Below are positions 1 to 7,253 of a stretch of 19,879 nt of DNA, in pieces. The DNA is from CAZHOV01 sp964534315 (GTDB lineage: Bacteria; Bacteroidota; Bacteroidia; Chitinophagales; Saprospiraceae): contig CAZHOV010000111.1 of assembly GCA_964534315.1 (NCBI GenBank), forward strand, positions 1-19,879, read 5' to 3'. Position 1 is the first letter of the stretch, and the number at the start of each line of letters is the position of its first letter. Both the position numbers and the translations under genes were made by a program. Below the pieces are notes generated by a model. It was not told the DNA's origin, ran no database searches, and was given only the letters and a program-made list of their open reading frames with translations.

Positions 1-37
1 TGGGGGGATGTAGCTTGTTGGTGGGGGATGGCGAGGG

Positions 38-2140
38 TTGTATTCCTTTGTGTTGGACAAACTCCGGGATTATAGCTATATCAGCAGGGAAGGGACTTCT
101 TTCTTCGGGCTTAAACGTGCAGCGGAGCACCTCGGGGTTAATACGCTTAGCTTACGCCTATCGTTCCAGTCAGATTCAGATGATGAAACAGACTTACAAT
201 CTATTCCTCTTCCTTGCATTGTTCATTGGAGAACCAAACATTTTCTGGTCGTCTATAAAATTTCACCATCCTGGGTATGGGTGGCAGACCCTGCAGCGGG
301 GAGGCAAAAGCTAAAGCGATCTGAATTTGTAGAGGGTTGGACAGATAATTCCGGAGAAGGTATGGCACTTCTGCTAGAACCTACACCTGCCTTTTATGAA
401 CTGGAGGAGCGATCGCCTTCCTTTGGCTGGAACTATTTGCTGAACTATTTAAGGCCTTATCGTAAATTAATCGTGCAACTTGCACTTGGCCTATTGCTTT
501 CCAGCTTCATCCAACTTATTTTTCCTTTTTTGACTCAAGCAGTTGTGGATATCGGTATTGAAAATCAGGATATTGATTTTATCTACTTAATTTTGCTTGC
601 TCAGCTAGCACTCTTTACCGGGCAAACGCTGGTTGGGGTGATCCAAAACTGGATTCTCCTGCACATCGGAACCAGGATCAATATCTCCCTTATCTCCGAC
701 TTCCTGGCCAAATTGATGAAGCTACCACTTCGCTTTTTCGATTCTAGAATGACAGGCGATCTGTTACAACGTATTAGTGATCATAGCAGGCTAGAGCAAT
801 TCTTAACCAGTTCCAGCTTATCTACCTTGTTCGCGGTATTTTCGTTTTTGGTGTTTAGTCTGGTTTTGTTCCTGTACAATGCTTTTATTTTTCTACTCTT
901 TTTTATCGGCACGCTTCTGTATATTGGTTGGATTCTTTTCTTTTTGAAAAAACGCAAGGAAATTGACTACCGGCAATTTCAACACCTGTCAGATCATCAA
1001 AATACCCTGGTGGAGATGATTGAGGGGATGCGGGATATTAAACTTCAAGGCAGCGAAGAGCAGCGGCGCCTTAAATGGACGTCAATACAGAACAGGCTAT
1101 TCAGGGCCAACTTGGCGTATTTGTCTATTTCGAATTACCAGGATGCAGGAGCGGCTTTTATCAATCAATCTAAGAATATTATCATTACTATTGTAGCAGC
1201 ACAGGCCGTGATCAACGGGCAGTTGACCTTAGGTATGTTATTAGCGATCCTATTTATTACCGGGCAATTAAATGGTCCTTTGGAGCAGTTTGTGCAATTT
1301 GTAAGAATGGCACAGGATGCGAAGATCAGTTTGGAAAGGCTTGGAGAAGTGCATATGCAACCCGATGAGCGCCTTCCCGAAAAGGCTATTGAACTACCCG
1401 AATCCTTTTCCTTATCCATCCGCAGTCTTCATTTCCGGTATTCGCCAGAAACAAACTGGGTGCTCAATGATGTTAGCTTCGATATACCGGAAGGAAAGAT
1501 CACGGCTATTGTAGGTGCTAGTGGCAGCGGGAAATCCACCCTGATCAAATTGTTACTCGGCTTTTACCCTCCGGTATCGGGAGAGATCATGATCGACGGC
1601 AATCCATTGACTGCTTTCGATCCGCAGTTGTGGAGGCAGCATTGCGGGGCGGTGCTGCAGGAAGCTTTCTTATTTTCGGATACCATCGTCAATAATATTA
1701 CCGAAGGAGCGGCATCTATTGATTGGGAGCGTGTTGATGCGGTGGCTGATTTGTCGCTGGTCAAAGAAATAGTGGAACAAATGCCCAAAGGGTTTCACAC
1801 CGAAATCGGGGCCAAAGGCATCAGTTTAAGTACCGGACAGCGTCAGCGAGTGCTAATTGCCCGAGCACTCTACAAGGATCCTCCTATTCTTTTTTTTGAT
1901 GAAGCTACTAATGCCCTTGATTCTACAAACGAACGCCATTTATTGAAAAATCTGAAAAAGTATTTTAAACGTAAAACGGTCATTATTGTGGCGCACCGAT
2001 TGAGCACGGTTAAAGAAGCGGATCAGATTTTGGTATTGGAAAAAGGACACTTGATTGAAATGGGTAAGCACAAAAAATTAATTAAAGCAAAAGGAAGTTA
2101 CTATCAGCTGGTGAAGGATCAATTAGAATTAGAAAAGTAA
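38..2140 (+). CDS. Peptidase-domain (C39) ABC exporter, N-terminally incomplete
   Basis: This is a bacteriocin/peptide-type ABC exporter. The family cleaves double-glycine leader peptides with an N-terminal C39 cysteine peptidase and exports the product across the inner membrane. Numbering from the TTG at 38, residues 1-105 are the back half of the C39 domain, with the catalytic His (H68 in TKHF) and Asp (D84 in ADPA). The Cys motif (CGPAC type) should lie just upstream and is not readable. About six membrane helices follow (residues ~115-410), then the ATPase: Walker A GASGSGKST (493-501), signature LSTGQ (597-601), Walker B with D621/E622, and H-loop H653. An in-frame TAG at 11-13 blocks extension of this frame. 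The TTG is the first possible start in this frame but probably not the true one. The stop lies 4 bp before the HlyD adaptor gene, so the two are almost certainly one operon. Confidence 0.9.
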   Translation: MYSFVLDKLRDYSYISREGTSFFGLKRAAEHLGVNTLSLRLSFQSDSDDETDLQSIPLPCIVHWRTKHFLVVYKISPSWVWVADPAAGRQKLKRSEFVEGWTDNSGEGMALLLEPTPAFYELEERSPSFGWNYLLNYLRPYRKLIVQLALGLLLSSFIQLIFPFLTQAVVDIGIENQDIDFIYLILLAQLALFTGQTLVGVIQNWILLHIGTRINISLISDFLAKLMKLPLRFFDSRMTGDLLQRISDHSRLEQFLTSSSLSTLFAVFSFLVFSLVLFLYNAFIFLLFFIGTLLYIGWILFFLKKRKEIDYRQFQHLSDHQNTLVEMIEGMRDIKLQGSEEQRRLKWTSIQNRLFRANLAYLSISNYQDAGAAFINQSKNIIITIVAAQAVINGQLTLGMLLAILFITGQLNGPLEQFVQFVRMAQDAKISLERLGEVHMQPDERLPEKAIELPESFSLSIRSLHFRYSPETNWVLNDVSFDIPEGKITAIVGASGSGKSTLIKLLLGFYPPVSGEIMIDGNPLTAFDPQLWRQHCGAVLQEAFLFSDTIVNNITEGAASIDWERVDAVADLSLVKEIVEQMPKGFHTEIGAKGISLSTGQRQRVLIARALYKDPPILFFDEATNALDSTNERHLLKNLKKYFKRKTVIIVAHRLSTVKEADQILVLEKGHLIEMGKHKKLIKAKGSYYQLVKDQLELEK

Positions 2141-2144
2141 ATGC

Positions 2145-3413
2145 ATGTCAAATAACAACCGTCATACTTCATTACTACCACCGCCTTCCAAATGGTTTTT
2201 ATATTGGGGGATAACGGTATTGTTTGTCGGTTTTTTGGTGTTTTTGGGATTGTCCTGGCTTATCCGGTATCCGGAAATTTTAACTGCGCCTGCCCTTGTT
2301 ACTTCTGCTAAACCTCCACTCGAATTGGTTACACCCGGTGAAGGGAAGTTAGAGGTTGTTCATATTAGCGATAAGGATACGGTGGAGAAAGGCCAGTTAC
2401 TTTTTGTTTTAGAAAATACGGCTATTTTGGCTCACATTCGTCAGTTAGAAAATTGGGTGTCCACTACAAAAAAGACTATTGAGCGATCTGCCTGGAACGA
2501 ACTGAGGGTATTGAACGGAATGCAACTAGGTACTGTCCAGGAGGCTTATGCGTTGGCGTACAAAAATATTCAGGATTTCAAGCAGTTTTTGGCTAATAAC
2601 GTCACGGCTTCTCAGATAAGGCTTTTGGAAGAGCAGGTAGAGCAAATTAGGGCGTTGAATGAGGCCATGGAAGAACAGGCATCTGTATTGAAGCGCATTG
2701 CAGATATCGCCCTAAAGGATTTTGGTCGGCATCAGGATAGCAGCTTGTACAGTGAGTTTGAAAAAGAAACTGCTGAGATTGGGTATCTGCAATATAAGCG
2801 GCAGTATGAAGAGTTGAAGTCGAAGATGATTCATAATACGATACGAATCAGAGAGATTGAATTTCAGATTTTCGAACTTCAGGAGAACTTGAATCGTCAG
2901 TTGGGTGGATACCGTTCGGCGCTTCGACAATCTTTTTTGACCTTAGAAGGAAGCCTTGAAGCCTGGCGAAAAGGTAATTATCTGATTGCTCCTATGGATG
3001 GAGTCATTGAATTTGCAAAACCTTGGCGCAATAATTCTTATGTAGAGCATAATGAATTACTAGGCTACATTATCCCTTTTTCTGTTGATCCGGATATTTT
3101 TGCCAGGGTTACCTTAGATGTAAAAGGTGCCGGTAAAGTAGAACCTGGTATGAAAGTGCGTGTCCGTCTAGATAATTTCCCCTATAGAGAATTTGGCGTA
3201 CTTAAGGGCGAAGTATCGGAGACCAGCACCTTAGCTGACGAGTCAGGAACTTACAAGGTGATCGTTTTATTAGATGCTCCTTTATTGACCAACTATGGAA
3301 TAGAAATAGATTACCGTCCGGAGATGAGCGGAGTGGCCAGGATTGTCACTCACGACAAACGTTTTATTGAACGCCTTTTTGAAGAATTATTGAGTGTGAT
3401 GAAAGACAATTAA
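2145..3413 (+). CDS. HlyD-family periplasmic adaptor (membrane fusion protein)
   Basis: This 422-residue protein is the adaptor that would couple the upstream ABC exporter to an outer-membrane channel. A short proline-rich cytoplasmic N-terminus precedes one membrane helix (about residues 18-40). Next comes a half biotinyl-lipoyl motif (about 50-90, with TPGEGKLE and VEKGQLLFVLE), a long coiled-coil hairpin (about 95-270), the second lipoyl half (LIAPMDGVIEFA) and a C-terminal beta-barrel region (PGMKVRVRLDNFPYREFG). This order is standard for HlyD proteins paired with C39 exporters in Bacteroidota. The ATG is 4 bp after the exporter stop. An out-of-frame ATG at 2141 is ignored because only the 2145 frame codes. 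Family is certain; the exported substrate is unknown because no double-glycine precursor gene lies in the window. Confidence 0.9.
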   Translation: MSNNNRHTSLLPPPSKWFLYWGITVLFVGFLVFLGLSWLIRYPEILTAPALVTSAKPPLELVTPGEGKLEVVHISDKDTVEKGQLLFVLENTAILAHIRQLENWVSTTKKTIERSAWNELRVLNGMQLGTVQEAYALAYKNIQDFKQFLANNVTASQIRLLEEQVEQIRALNEAMEEQASVLKRIADIALKDFGRHQDSSLYSEFEKETAEIGYLQYKRQYEELKSKMIHNTIRIREIEFQIFELQENLNRQLGGYRSALRQSFLTLEGSLEAWRKGNYLIAPMDGVIEFAKPWRNNSYVEHNELLGYIIPFSVDPDIFARVTLDVKGAGKVEPGMKVRVRLDNFPYREFGVLKGEVSETSTLADESGTYKVIVLLDAPLLTNYGIEIDYRPEMSGVARIVTHDKRFIERLFEELLSVMKDN

Positions 3414-3438
3414 AAGGAGAAGGCTGACCAATAGTTTT

Positions 3439-3480
3439 TGAGCCACCAAACGTTCTTCTTTGGGATGGCTCATTGTTTTA
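3439..3480 (+). terminator. Probable intrinsic terminator of the exporter operon
   Basis: TGAGCCA (3439-3445) and TGGCTCA (3466-3472) form a 7-bp stem, followed on the + strand by TTGTTTTA. It lies 25 bp after the HlyD stop, between two convergent genes. An outer pairing, AGGCTG (3421-3426) with CAGCCT further on, may extend the structure. The 20-nt loop is long, hence moderate confidence. Confidence 0.45.
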
Positions 3481-3501
3481 TGAGACAGCCTCCTCGCTTT
3501 T

Positions 3502-3999
3502 TTACTTATCGCTTTCTTTTTCCATACTGGCGGGGGGAGTTACTTGGTAGCCCATTTGCATCAATAGGGCCAGTTCGTTCATTTCCTCCCAGGCTTCAGT
3601 TACTTTTCCATCTTTGACTTCGTAAATGGTAATACCGGTAATCTTGATGGATTTAGGCGCGTTGACCGGGGTTCCTGTACCCGTCCATCTAACGATGATG
3701 TGATCGTCTGTGCAGACAATCATATCATTAATACCGTGTGCGTCAGGTACTTCTTTAAAAAACTTGGTCTGTGATTCTTTAAGAGCGGTAAGCCCTTTTG
3801 TATCTCCATTGGTGCCGTGAAAAACAGCATCTTGATGATAGACTTTATCGAGCAGATCTACATTGTGTTCTTCAAAGCTCTTGTCCATCAAGTCAATTAA
3901 TTTCTGGTGTGCGTCACAATTCTGAGCGCTTAGAGTAGTGGTAAACAGGCCGAGAGCCAATAAGACGAGTACTTTTGCTGAAATGGTTTTTTTAAACAT
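3502..3999 (-). CDS. Secreted SnoaL-like (NTF2-fold) protein
   Basis: This 165-residue protein has a clear signal peptide (MFKKTISAKVLVLLALGLFT, cleaved near LSA-Q), so it is exported to the periplasm or beyond. The mature part resembles SnoaL-like ester-cyclase/NTF2 proteins: a helix with F-E-E-H-N and a D-A-V-F-H-G segment, then an EVPDAHGINDMIV stretch, a VRWTGTGT strand, and a closing GKVTEAWEEMNELALLMQMG, which is the usual end of the fold. The SnoaL fold hosts cyclases, isomerases and non-catalytic ligand-binding proteins, so no reaction can be assigned. The ATG at 3997-3999 fits the signal peptide. It is transcribed alone, convergent with the exporter operon and divergent from glyA. 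Confidence 0.75.
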   Translation of the reverse strand: MFKKTISAKVLVLLALGLFTTTLSAQNCDAHQKLIDLMDKSFEEHNVDLLDKVYHQDAVFHGTNGDTKGLTALKESQTKFFKEVPDAHGINDMIVCTDDHIIVRWTGTGTPVNAPKSIKITGITIYEVKDGKVTEAWEEMNELALLMQMGYQVTPPASMEKESDK

Positions 4000-4325
4000 A
4001 ATGTTGGTATTTGGTTTAGTGATACAGTGAAAATAAAAAAAAGTTTTAATTAGTTTGGTAAATAATACTTTTTTTACAAAAAATTTTAGTTGTTTGAATG
4101 AACTGTTTCATCTATATTAGCTATTCATGTGTTAAATTTACGATCAATAGTTTAGAGCTTAATCAATCGCTATTCAAAACAAGGTTCTTGACTTCGTCCT
4201 TAATGGGAGGTGGGTTAACTGTTGTTAAAATATTTGGCAGGTAAAAAAACTTTGGGTGTAAATAGAGTGGTATAATTTCTTTTTTCACCCCTTACAATCA
4301 ACAATATACAAAAAAAAGAGAGAAT
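4000..4325. other. Divergent intergenic region upstream of the SnoaL-like gene and glyA
   Basis: This 326-bp AT-rich stretch has no credible reading frame and must carry the starts of two divergent transcripts. The best + strand candidate for glyA is TTTG (4251-4254), an 18-nt gap, then TAATTTCT (4273-4280), which matches the Bacteroidota -33 box but only part of the TAnnTTTG -7 box. No good -7 box was found for the minus-strand gene. The glyA leader ends in an A-rich stretch rather than a Shine-Dalgarno sequence, as is usual in this phylum. No riboswitch-like structure was recognised. Confidence 0.4.
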
Positions 4326-5615
4326 ATGATAAAGGATAAAAAATTATACGATTTAGTCAACCGAGAGCTGGCCAGACAACGAGAAGGTATTGAGCTGATC
4401 GCATCTGAAAACTTTACCAGTGAGGCGGTAATGTGGGCTTCCGGTACTTGCCCGACCAATAAATATGCTGAAGGCTACCCTGGGCGGAGGTATTATGGGG
4501 GATGTGAAGTGGTCGATGAGATTGAGCAGTTGGCGATTGACCGATTGAAAGAGCTATTTGGAGCGGCCTATGCTAATGTACAGCCTCATTCGGGTTCTCA
4601 GGCAAATTCAGCTGTTTTCCATGCTGTCCTTCAGCCAGGCGATAAAATTATGGGGTTTGATCTTTCCCACGGGGGGCATCTTTCTCATGGGTCTCCGGTC
4701 AATTTTTCGGGAAAATTATATCAGCCTGTCTTTTATGGAGTCGAAAAAGATAGTGGATTGATCGACATGGACAAAGTGGAGCAGATTGCCTTGAAAGAAA
4801 AGCCCAAATTGATCATTTGCGGTGCTTCGGCCTATCCGCGCGATTGGGATTATCTGCGATTTAGAGCGATTGCTGACGAGGTAGGGGCACTGTTGTTAGC
4901 AGATATTGCACATCCGGCCGGATTGATCGCTGCAAAGTTGCTTAATGATCCATTACCTCACTGTGATATAATCACTTCAACAACTCATAAGACCCTCCGC
5001 GGACCAAGAGGAGGCATTATTATGATGGGGAAGAACTTCGACAATCCTTGGGGAAGAAAAACGAGAAAAGGCAATCCGCTGAAAATGTCAGCGGTCCTAA
5101 ATAGCGCCGTATTTCCGGGCATGCAGGGAGGCCCGCTAGAGCATGTTATTGCCGCTAAAGCCGTTGCTTTTTACGAAGCTTTACAGCCTTCCTTCCGTGA
5201 GTATTCTGAACAAGTGATTGCCAATGCCCGGGCGATGGCTAATGCCTTCACCGATATGGGATATGCTATTGCCTCCGGTGGAACGGACAACCACTTGATG
5301 CTCATAGATCTACGTAATAAAGGAGTAACAGGAAAAGTGGCCGAGAAATCTTTGGAAAAAGCTAGCATCACCGTTAATAAAAATATGGTACCCTTCGATA
5401 CGGAATCTCCGATGGTAACTTCTGGCATTCGTATTGGTACAGCGGCTGTTACCACCCGCGGATTCAAAGAGGCTGACTGCGTAAAGACGGCAGAGTGGAT
5501 TGACGCGATCATAAAAGATCCGGAAAATGAAGCACTCATTAAAGATATCCAGACTAAGATAAAGACCTACATGGAGGATTATCCACTCTATGAAAAAGCA
5601 GGAGCTGCAGTGTAA
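4326..5615 (+). CDS. glyA: Serine hydroxymethyltransferase
   Basis: This PLP enzyme interconverts serine and glycine with tetrahydrofolate and 5,10-methylene-tetrahydrofolate, supplying one-carbon units in the cytoplasm. The 429-residue length matches bacterial SHMT. Diagnostic segments appear in order: ELIASENFTSEAV near the N-terminus, TNKYAEGYPGRRYYGGCE, PHSGSQAN, the DIAHPAGL segment, the cofactor-lysine motif STTHKTLRGPRGG with Schiff-base Lys at 222, FPGMQGGPLEH, and GIRIGTAAVTTRG near the end. The ATG at 4326 gives the usual N-terminus. It stands alone on the + strand between two minus-strand genes. Its 3' end abuts a hairpin that is a better terminator for the opposing gene than for glyA. 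Confidence 0.97.
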   Translation: MIKDKKLYDLVNRELARQREGIELIASENFTSEAVMWASGTCPTNKYAEGYPGRRYYGGCEVVDEIEQLAIDRLKELFGAAYANVQPHSGSQANSAVFHAVLQPGDKIMGFDLSHGGHLSHGSPVNFSGKLYQPVFYGVEKDSGLIDMDKVEQIALKEKPKLIICGASAYPRDWDYLRFRAIADEVGALLLADIAHPAGLIAAKLLNDPLPHCDIITSTTHKTLRGPRGGIIMMGKNFDNPWGRKTRKGNPLKMSAVLNSAVFPGMQGGPLEHVIAAKAVAFYEALQPSFREYSEQVIANARAMANAFTDMGYAIASGGTDNHLMLIDLRNKGVTGKVAEKSLEKASITVNKNMVPFDTESPMVTSGIRIGTAAVTTRGFKEADCVKTAEWIDAIIKDPENEALIKDIQTKIKTYMEDYPLYEKAGAAV

Positions 5616-5649
5616 CAAAAAAAAGAATGGCACCATTGCGGTGCCATTC
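5614..5649 (-). terminator. Strong intrinsic terminator for the minus-strand gene at 5704-6132
   Basis: GAATGGCACC (5625-5634) and GGTGCCATTC (5640-5649) form a perfect 10-bp stem with a 5-nt loop. On the minus strand it is followed by an eight-base T run, complement of the A run at 5617-5624. It lies 55 bp past the stop of the small secreted gene and 10 bp past the glyA stop. The + side lacks a T run, so direct termination of glyA is less likely. Confidence 0.85.
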
Positions 5650-5703
5650 GATAAAGGTATTAGATTTCATCCAAAACTATCTAAAAACCCAGGTGGTATT
5701 TTT

Positions 5704-6132
5704 TTATCGTTTTGCCAATTGAGCGTCATCAAGTTTATCCCAGTAGCTCACTCGCTTACCATATGGAACATAAACCTTAAATTTAATAGCATCATAGAAA
5801 GCGATGTCATTAACAAACACCTCTGTTTTCATATTGGGCATAGAAACGATAATGGTATCGTCGTACTGATTGTGTTGGATTTTATATCGACCCTTTGCAA
5901 TAAGGTGCTTGATGACTGTTCTGCTATCCAGGTTAGAGCTGATCTCCATTTTTACCTGAACATAATCTCTTTCCCAATAGGTGGTATAGATGTTTCCGCT
6001 TAGGTGCAAAACCATATGATTGGCTTCTTGCATCTGTACCTGAGATACGAGGGTTGCTTCCTGAGCATTGGTAGAAAGCGCGAAATAAAAACAAAAAGTA
6101 ACTAGGAAAAACGGGGTTGCGAACTTTTTCAT
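5704..6132 (-). CDS. Small secreted protein of unknown function
   Basis: A 142-residue protein I do not recognise. The N-terminus (MKKFATPFFLVTFCFYFALS, then TNAQ) is a signal peptide with a typical Bacteroidota A-Q cleavage site. The mature part looks all-beta: LHLSGNIYTTYWERDYVQVKMEIS, then RYKIQHNQYDDTIIVSMP, then IKFKVYVPYGKRV. This pattern loosely recalls the repetitive strands of DUF2807/GIN-type head domains (an 'S-G-N-I-Y' strand and a 'V-x-V-P' strand), but that is only an impression. It follows the response-regulator gene by 100 bp on the same strand and ends at a strong terminator, so it could be the last gene of that operon or have its own promoter. Confidence 0.7.
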   Translation of the reverse strand: MKKFATPFFLVTFCFYFALSTNAQEATLVSQVQMQEANHMVLHLSGNIYTTYWERDYVQVKMEISSNLDSRTVIKHLIAKGRYKIQHNQYDDTIIVSMPNMKTEVFVNDIAFYDAIKFKVYVPYGKRVSYWDKLDDAQLAKR

Positions 6133-6232
6133 GGCAATTTTTTTAGGTCAAAAAGTAAATGTTGATTGCTTACGATACATTCATTTACTACCTTCCAAAA
6201 AGATTACCCCTAAAAGCAAAAAAAATTAAAAA

Positions 6233-7045
6233 TTATTCTGGTTTTGTTCTGAAAGGAGGGAAAAACTTTTCTTTTAGCAGTAGATAAGTCTCCCGGTTAA
6301 TAGAGGCAGTGATGTTATTGCTACTGTCAAAGTAGATGTTTCCAGAGTCATAGGCGATGATATTCTGGAGGTTAGCCAACTCTCCTCTTTTGGTCCGGAT
6401 GAAGTCGTTTTCTTCATCTTTATGCTGGGTCATATTGAGTTGCTCTGTAAACCAACCAATACCCATAGAAATATTATAGGGTTTGTTTCGGTTTTTCGTA
6501 TAGATATCAATCGTTCCACTATCTTCTTTTACAAATAGGATATCGCTCTTATCGAGAATGATCTTCCGAAACTCGCTTTCATGTCCGTCCCATTTCTCTC
6601 GGGCATTAATACTTATTTTGCCTTTGACTGCATTAACGAAGTTGGGGGCTCTGCCGTCTTCTTCAGCCAAATAATTGCGAATGGCCAGGTCTATAGATTT
6701 GGGAAGTTGAACCGATAAATCGGTAGCGCCTTTGTCAAAAAAATTAGCGGGACCAACCTTTTTGGCTTCTTCGTAGTATTTTTCGCTATGCGCTGTCAGA
6801 AAAATAATGGGAATGGATTTTTTCTTTAAAATTTGGCGGGCAACTTCTATCCCGTTGATATCATCATATTGAAGTTCTATATCCAGCAGCGCCAGATCAG
6901 GTGAATTAGTGTTATTCATCGTATCAATCGCATCCTTTGCTCTGGAGGTTTTGATCACGTCATAACCCTCATCTTCCAGAATATCCCGGATATCATTGGC
7001 AATAAAAATTTCATCGTCTAGCACTAAAACTTTGGCAGTAATCAT
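6233..7045 (-). CDS. Response regulator, REC plus LytTR DNA-binding domain
   Basis: This is the cytoplasmic response regulator of a two-component system. Numbering from the internal ATG at 7043-7045, the REC domain spans residues 1-122: acidic pocket LVLDDE (D10/D11), phospho-acceptor D55 in LALLDIEL, the switch Thr in IIFLTAHSEK and the conserved Lys in NFFDKGAT. The C-terminus (about 165-265) reads as LytTR, with ILFVKEDSGTIDIYTKN and DFIRTKRGELANLQNI, matching the family's 'F-R-x-H-R-S-x-x-V-N' pattern with substitutions. An upstream ATG would add seven residues (MLIEYTI) encoded by a heptamer-repeat array and is rejected. The cognate kinase gene lies just upstream on the same strand. LytTR regulators bind short direct repeats in promoters. 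Confidence 0.85.
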   Translation of the reverse strand: MITAKVLVLDDEIFIANDIRDILEDEGYDVIKTSRAKDAIDTMNNTNSPDLALLDIELQYDDINGIEVARQILKKKSIPIIFLTAHSEKYYEEAKKVGPANFFDKGATDLSVQLPKSIDLAIRNYLAEEDGRAPNFVNAVKGKISINAREKWDGHESEFRKIILDKSDILFVKEDSGTIDIYTKNRNKPYNISMGIGWFTEQLNMTQHKDEENDFIRTKRGELANLQNIIAYDSGNIYFDSSNNITASINRETYLLLKEKFFPPFRTKPE

Positions 7046-7056
7046 GATAGTATATT

Positions 7057-7091
7057 CAATTAGCAATTAACAATGTGCAATGAACAATTAG
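7057..7091. repeat. Heptamer tandem repeat, CAATNNN x5
   Basis: Five consecutive 7-bp units, each beginning CAAT: CAATTAG (7057), CAATTAA (7064), CAATGTG (7071), CAATGAA (7078) and CAATTAG (7085). The array ends 12 bp upstream of the chosen response-regulator start. The 13-mer AATGTGCAATGAA (7072-7084) recurs in the array at the right edge of the window. It resembles the short tandemly repeated repetitive sequences with 7-bp periods known from cyanobacteria. Confidence 0.75.
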
Positions 7092-7215
7092 TAGCGTGTT
7101 TTGCTGGGGATAAATATAATAGGTTATTAAAAAAGGAATATGAAATGGGAAGAAAAATTTTTAATTCCTGCAACACTCCTACACCGCTACACCTATTTCC
7201 CATTTTCTCAATACC

Positions 7216-7243
7216 CAAGACTCAAGACTCAAGACTCAAGACT
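7216..7243. repeat. Heptamer tandem repeat, CAAGACT x4
   Basis: Four exact head-to-tail copies of CAAGACT, followed by a partial unit starting CAA at 7244. It sits 10 bp past the stop codon of the sensor-kinase gene, in the kinase-regulator intergenic region. A looser pair, CTACACC at 7179-7185 and 7187-7193, lies nearby and may be a decayed array of the same kind. Confidence 0.85.
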
Positions 7244-7253
7244 CAAAAAATAC

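Noticed and set aside
2141..2147. ATG at 2141 as the start of the HlyD gene
   Set aside because: It is out of frame with the long coding frame, which begins at 2145.
5310..5636. Minus-strand reading frames over the 3' end of glyA
   Set aside because: They are antisense to a clearly conserved enzyme and have no independent support.
5614..5649. Hairpin after glyA as the glyA terminator
   Set aside because: The T run is on the minus-strand side. The + side continues with GATAAAGG, so it serves the opposing gene best.
7046..7066. Upstream ATG giving the response regulator seven extra residues
   Set aside because: Part of that stretch lies in the heptamer array, and the REC domain starts normally at the internal ATG 7043-7045.
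7057..7243. The repeat arrays as a CRISPR array
   Set aside because: Units are 7 bp with no spacers, and no cas genes are present in the window.
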